Source: Betaproteobacteria bacterium
GTDB taxonomy: Bacteria; Pseudomonadota; Gammaproteobacteria; Burkholderiales; SG8-39
Length of the DNA stretch: 18,842 bases
Direction: 5' to 3'
NCBI GenBank assembly: GCA_012274205.1
Contig: JAAOZY010000319.1
Location: 1 to 18,842, forward strand
Shown: positions 15,954 through 18,842 of the stretch, one piece after another
Numbering within the stretch: the stretch's first letter is position 1
How the letters are laid out: every line of letters starts with the position of its first letter
The notes under the pieces: generated by a model
Databases searched by the model: none
Told to the model about the DNA's origin: nothing
What the model saw: only the letters and a program-made list of their open reading frames with translations
Program-made: the position numbers and the translations under genes

Positions 15954-16565
15954 TCAGTGCCTGCCCTTGCCGAGGTCGCCGTACTGGTCTTCGCGGATGA
16001 TGCGCGGCGTAATTTCGCGCGGCTCTATCGTCACCGGCTGGTAGACGACGCGCTTCTGCTGCGGGTCGTAGCGCATTTCCACCTGGCCCGAGATCGGGAA
16101 GTCCTTGCGGAACGGGTGGCCGATGAAGCCGTAGTCGGTGAGTATGCGGCGCAGGTCGGGATGGCCGGAGAACATGATGCCGAACAAGTCGAAGGCTTCG
16201 CGTTCGTACCAGTTGGCGTTGCACCAGATGCCGCAGAGCGTATCCACCACCGGGAAATCGTCGTCCGGCGCGAACACGCGCAGGCGCACGCGCCAGTTGT
16301 GCTCGAGCGAGAGCAGCTGCGACGTCGCGGCGAAGCGCCGGCCGGTCCATGCACCCTCGCCGTAGGTCGAATAATCCACGCCGCACAGATCCATGAGCTG
16401 GGCGAACGCGAGGCCGGGATCGTCGCGCAGCGTCTGCGCCGCGCCGACGTAGTCCGCCGCGCCCACTTCCACGGTGGTTTCGCCCACCGCCTGGGTCAGG
16501 CTGGCGATGCGGCCGCCCAGAGCGGCTTCCAGCTTGTTCTTGAGTTGTTCCTGCTTACCGGCCAT
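15954..16565 (-). CDS. nuoC: NADH-quinone oxidoreductase subunit C
   Basis: A 203-residue subunit (30-kDa) with no cofactor, which packs on NuoD in the hydrophilic arm. The signature WYEREAFDLFGIMFSGHPDL followed by RRILTDYGFIGHPFRKDFP is complete. A separate nuoC, next to a separate nuoD, argues against an enterobacterial origin. The ATG at 16565 has no strong ribosome-binding site. The gene lies 59 bases after nuoB, in a spacer that contains a partial copy of the nuoB 3' end, and just 1 base before nuoD. Confidence 0.96.
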   Translation of the reverse strand: MAGKQEQLKNKLEAALGGRIASLTQAVGETTVEVGAADYVGAAQTLRDDPGLAFAQLMDLCGVDYSTYGEGAWTGRRFAATSQLLSLEHNWRVRLRVFAPDDDFPVVDTLCGIWCNANWYEREAFDLFGIMFSGHPDLRRILTDYGFIGHPFRKDFPISGQVEMRYDPQQKRVVYQPVTIEPREITPRIIREDQYGDLGKGRH

Positions 16566-16624
16566 TTGGCGGACTATGTCTCTTTGTCTTTGTATGCGTT
16601 AGCGGGCGATGGTCTGAGCGAGCA

Positions 16625-17101
16625 TTAGCGAGCGATCGTATTGGTGCGCTTGATCTTGTTCTGCAGCTGGATGATGCCGTAGAGCAGCGCTTCGGCGGTG
16701 GGCGGGCAGCCCGGCACGTAGATATCCACCGGGACGATGCGGTCGCAGCCGCGCACCACCGAATAGGAATAATGATAGTAGCCGCCGCCGTTGGCGCAGG
16801 AACCCATGGAAATCACCCAGCGCGGCTCCGCCATCTGGTCGTAGACCTTGCGCAGCGCCGGCGCCATCTTGTTGCACAGCGTGCCGGCGACGATCATCAC
16901 GTCCGACTGGCGCGGGCTCGGGCGGAACACAATGCCGAAGCGGTCCAGGTCGTAGCGCGCGGCGCCGGTGTGCATCATTTCGATCGCGCAGCAGGCCAGG
17001 CCGAAGGTCATCGGCCACATCGACCCGGTGCGGGTCCAGTTGATCAGCTTGTCGGCGGTGGTGGTGACGAAGCCTTCCTGGAGAATTCCTTCAATGCCCA
17101 T
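16625..17101 (-). CDS. nuoB: NADH-quinone oxidoreductase subunit B (cluster N2)
   Basis: A 158-residue subunit (PSST homologue) holding the terminal 4Fe-4S cluster N2, which reduces quinone. The ligands are the vicinal pair C37-C38 in LACCAIEMM, C102 in GSCANGGG and C132 in PGCPPTAEALL, the exact pattern of the family. The ATG at 17101 follows GGAGG by 7 bases. The protein ends in NKIKRTNTIAR, and a near-copy of the bases coding for TIAR-stop occurs 26 bases further on. It is preceded by an unusual 117-base spacer after nuoA. Confidence 0.97.
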   Translation of the reverse strand: MGIEGILQEGFVTTTADKLINWTRTGSMWPMTFGLACCAIEMMHTGAARYDLDRFGIVFRPSPRQSDVMIVAGTLCNKMAPALRKVYDQMAEPRWVISMGSCANGGGYYHYSYSVVRGCDRIVPVDIYVPGCPPTAEALLYGIIQLQNKIKRTNTIAR

Positions 17102-17177
17102 ATCGCCGCCTCCGAACGGTCATCGCGACACAGAGATTTGCGCTGTCGGCGGCAGGCGCCGCTCGCCTTATTCGCAT

Positions 17178-17210
17178 CCCCAAGCAAGCTTGGGGCCCCT
17201 GCCCACGGGC
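17178..17210. repeat. Hairpin cluster in the nuoA-nuoB spacer
   Basis: Within the 117-base spacer, CCCCAAG-CAAG-CTTGGGG (17178-17195) is a perfect 7-bp stem with a 4-base loop. It overlaps the palindrome GGGGCCCC (17192-17199) and is followed by GCCC-AC-GGGC (17201-17210). No T-run follows on the minus strand, so this is not a standard terminator. It may be a small repeat element or an mRNA-processing structure. Confidence 0.6.
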
Positions 17211-17218
17211 TCGCGTCG

Positions 17219-17575
17219 CTACTCCCATTCCAGCGCCCCTTTCATCCATTCATAGATGAAACCGACAACGAGGATGCCGAGGAAGATCATCATCGAAACG
17301 AAACCGAACAGCACGATTTCATTGAGCGCGATCGCCCAGGGAAAGAGGAAGGCGATTTCCAGGTCGAACAGGATGAACAGGATCGCAACCAGGTAATAGC
17401 GCACGTCGAACTTCATGCGCGCGTCTTCGAAAGCCTCGAAGCCGCATTCGTAGGGGGAAAGTTTTTCGCTGTCCCAGCGGTGCGGACCGAGGATCGCGCC
17501 GGTGACGATCGGCCCCACGCCGACCGCGAAACCGATGATGATGAACAGCAGAACCGGGAAGTAGTTTTCGAGCAC
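17219..17575 (-). CDS. nuoA: NADH-quinone oxidoreductase subunit A
   Basis: A 118-residue, three-helix membrane subunit (ND3 homologue), first gene of the complex I operon. The loop between helices 1 and 2 has the conserved KLSPYECGFEAFEDARMKFD (about 38-57), including the cysteine that reports the active/deactive state in mitochondria. Helix 2 carries the conserved acidic FILFDLEIAFLFPWA. The start codon is GTG at 17575 (GTG CTC GAA AAC TAC), as the N-terminus LENYFPVLLFIIIG fits relatives; an AAGG stands 4 bases upstream. The tRNA-Leu gene lies 223 bases upstream, with a candidate FNR-type site between. Confidence 0.96.
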   Translation of the reverse strand: MLENYFPVLLFIIIGFAVGVGPIVTGAILGPHRWDSEKLSPYECGFEAFEDARMKFDVRYYLVAILFILFDLEIAFLFPWAIALNEIVLFGFVSMMIFLGILVVGFIYEWMKGALEWE

Positions 17576-17616
17576 GGGGCCTTGGATTCAGCGATTGTCG
17601 ATTGACGGGTTGGTGC

Positions 17617-17703
17617 TTATTTTGCGTTCAATCCCGCGAACAGGCGACATGGTCCATCATCGGGCAGATTGCGAAGTTGACCTAGATCAAACGCGCTCTT
17701 CAT
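17617..17703 (-). CDS. Doubtful 28-codon ORF in the nuo leader
   Basis: ATG at 17703 is preceded by GGAGG at a 4-base spacing and opens a 28-codon frame ending in TAA at 17617 (start MKSAFDLGQLRNL, end CRLFAGLNAK). The ribosome-binding site is strong and the position just before nuoA could suit a leader peptide. Against it, about half of its third codon positions are A or T, unlike the neighbouring genes, there is no recognised family, and codons 5-9 coincide with the FNR-like box. Probably chance, but worth testing. Confidence 0.25.
   Translation of the reverse strand: MKSAFDLGQLRNLPDDGPCRLFAGLNAK
17677..17690. promoter_or_regulatory. Candidate FNR/Anr-type binding site upstream of nuoA
   Basis: On the minus strand the bases read TTGATCTAGGTCAA, one mismatch from the FNR/Anr consensus TTGAT-N4-ATCAA. 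Its centre is about 108 bases before the nuoA GTG, a plausible place for oxygen-dependent control of the operon. I could not find a convincing -10/-35 pair at the usual -41.5 or -61.5 spacing, so activation or repression cannot be inferred. Confidence 0.5.
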
Positions 17704-17798
17704 GCATCCTCCGTTTCAATCGGGAACCCTATCGGACAGACACCAAGGCGTGCTGTCGGTTCAATTCAAAACGCTGCAACAACACTACACTCCAAAAC

Positions 17799-17883
17799 TG
17801 GTGCCGACGGCGAGACTCGAACTCGCACAGCTTTCGCCACTACCCCCTCAAGATAGCGTGTCTACCAATTTCACCACGTCGGC
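17799..17883 (-). tRNA. leuU: tRNA-Leu (GAG)
   Basis: An 85-base tRNA with its CCA end encoded. The acceptor stem GCCGACG (17883 to 17877) pairs with CGTCGGC before ACCA. The anticodon stem CTATC/GGTAG closes the loop TTGAGGG, giving anticodon GAG, which reads CUC and CUU leucine codons. A long variable arm (about TGGCGAAAGCTG) marks it as a class II tRNA, and the T arm has the standard GTTCGAGTC loop. It lies 72 bases after secG, as leuU does in E. coli, and is probably cut from a longer secG-tRNA transcript. Confidence 0.95.
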
Positions 17884-17955
17884 TAGCCGGGCAATGGGGA
17901 ATGGGTGGCGGGCGGCGGGGAATGTCCCCTTGCCCTTCGCTCATTCCCAATGGCT

Positions 17956-18342
17956 CTACTTCGGTACGTCCTTCGCCTTCGACCCCGCCGGCGCATCGGC
18001 CGGTTTGGGCGCATCCGCAGGCTGCGGGACTTCGCTCGCAGGCTTGGGTGCTGCCGCAGGCGGCGCACTCACCCCCTGCATCACGCTTCCGCCCGTTTCC
18101 GGCTTGTGTGTGGCGAGATAGGCCAGGCCCAGACTGGTGGCAAAAAACACCGCCGCCAGCGCCGCCGTGGTGCGGGAAAGAAAATTCGCCGAGCCGGTGG
18201 CGCCAAACAGGCTGCCGGACGAACCGCTGCCGAAGGCTGCGCCCATGTCCGCGCCCTTCCCGTGCTGCAGCAGCACCAGGAAGATGATGCCCAGCGCGAC
18301 CAGCACATGTACCGTCAAAACCAAAGTGAACCAAATGTTCAT
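17956..18342 (-). CDS. secG: Protein translocase subunit SecG
   Basis: A 128-residue inner-membrane subunit of the SecYEG protein-export channel. Two hydrophobic helices (about 3-25 and 57-77) flank the conserved LLQHGKGADMGAAFGSGSSG loop (24-43) and the GSLFGATGSANFLSRTTAAL segment. The C-terminal 50 residues are rich in Ala, Pro and Lys (for example PAAAPKPASEVPQPADAPKP) and make it longer than the 110-residue E. coli protein. The ATG at 18342 is chosen because AGG stands 6 bases before it and the protein then starts directly with helix 1; an ATG at 18384 would add 14 unlike residues. It sits between tpiA and tRNA-Leu, a familiar order in beta- and gammaproteobacteria. Confidence 0.95.
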   Translation of the reverse strand: MNIWFTLVLTVHVLVALGIIFLVLLQHGKGADMGAAFGSGSSGSLFGATGSANFLSRTTAALAAVFFATSLGLAYLATHKPETGGSVMQGVSAPPAAAPKPASEVPQPADAPKPADAPAGSKAKDVPK

Positions 18343-18359
18343 TCCCAACCTGCCATGAC

Positions 18360-18381
18360 GCATTCGCCCCGGGGCAAATGC
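18360..18381. promoter_or_regulatory. 22-base near-perfect palindrome upstream of secG
   Basis: Two 11-base halves meet at CCCCGGGG with a single mismatch at the sixth base of each half. It lies 17 bases before the secG ATG, inside the 111-base tpiA-secG spacer. With no central loop it suits a dimeric DNA-binding protein better than an RNA terminator. No T-run follows. Function unknown. Confidence 0.35.
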
Positions 18382-18453
18382 CAAATGTGGAACACCAGCA
18401 ACGATGCGCAGTTCCGCCTGAGCGCATCCCCCTGCCGCGAGCCGTTCAATCCT

Positions 18454-18842
18454 TCAGTGCGTGCCCGCTGCAGCGCAAATCGCCAAAAATTCTTCCGCCA
18501 CCAGCGAAGCGCCGCCGATGAGGCCGCCGTCGATGTCCGGCATGGCGAACAACTCCTTCGCGTTGGCCGCCTTGACGCTGCCGCCGTACACGACCGTCAG
18601 CCCCGCCGCCAGTTTCGCGTCCTGCCGCGCGACGACGCCGCGTATGAACGCATGCACCGTCTGCGCCTGCTGCGGCGTCGCCGTGCGGCCGGTGCCTATC
18701 GCCCACACCGGCTCGTAGGCGAGCACCGCGTTGACCAGGGCGCCGACGCCGCTCGAATCGAGCACTGCCGCCAACTGGCGACCGACCACGATTTCGGTGA
18801 CCGCGCCCTCGCGCTCCTGCAGGGTCTCGCACACGCACAGGA
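18454..18842 (-). CDS. tpiA: Triosephosphate isomerase, C-terminal part
   Basis: The last 129 codons of a gene whose 5' part is outside the window. The enzyme interconverts dihydroxyacetone phosphate and glyceraldehyde 3-phosphate in glycolysis. The catalytic loop AYEPVWAIGTGRTATPQQAQ holds the base (Glu165 in standard numbering) and the hinged loop 6. The phosphate-binding parts VVYGGSVKAANA and GGLIGGASL are intact. Near the window edge the usual CVGE motif reads CVCE: a cysteine replaces the glycine next to the conserved Cys126 (standard numbering). It ends in TGA at 18454, upstream of secG. Confidence 0.93.
   Translation of the reverse strand, partial: LCVCETLQEREGAVTEIVVGRQLAAVLDSSGVGALVNAVLAYEPVWAIGTGRTATPQQAQTVHAFIRGVVARQDAKLAAGLTVVYGGSVKAANAKELFAMPDIDGGLIGGASLVAEEFLAICAAAGTH

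Overview
The window carries a compact, GC-rich gene set, all on the minus strand, that fits a betaproteobacterium. The evidence is the conserved order tpiA, secG, tRNA-Leu(GAG), nuoA to nuoN, a full 14-gene nuo set with separate nuoC and nuoD, a NuoG without ligands for the extra N7 cluster, and pyrF with a Nudix gene just beyond. I cannot name the genus from the sequence alone.

Read in the direction of transcription (right to left): the C-terminal half of triosephosphate isomerase (18842 to 18454), SecG (18342 to 17956), tRNA-Leu with anticodon GAG (17883 to 17799), a leader of about 220 bases with an FNR/Anr-type site and a doubtful 28-codon ORF, then the NADH:quinone oxidoreductase (complex I) operon nuoABCDEFGHIJKLMN (17575 to 2878). 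All 14 subunits look intact. NuoE, F and G form the NADH-oxidising arm, NuoB, C, D and I the connecting arm with the chain of Fe-S clusters to quinone, and NuoA, H, J, K, L, M and N the proton-pumping membrane arm. Most junctions overlap or are under 20 bases. The exceptions are nuoA-nuoB (117 bases with hairpins), nuoB-nuoC (59 bases with a partial duplication of the nuoB end) and nuoD-nuoE (104 bases, nearly all of it one perfect 27-bp-arm inverted repeat).

Past a 187-base spacer with inverted repeats come pyrF (orotidine 5'-phosphate decarboxylase) and a Nudix hydrolase, coupled by an ATGA overlap. After a 241-base spacer comes an arsenic-resistance operon: arsR, a low-molecular-weight-phosphatase-type arsC, and the first 48 codons of an ACR3-type arsenite efflux gene cut by the window edge.

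I see no phage, CRISPR array, transposase or clearly new multi-gene system. The most unusual structure is the palindromic element at the nuoD/nuoE junction. It looks like a small dispersed repeat that inserted exactly at the nuoD stop codon, possibly with a 3-bp CAT target duplication, and in the transcript it has the shape of an intrinsic terminator inside an essential-type operon.
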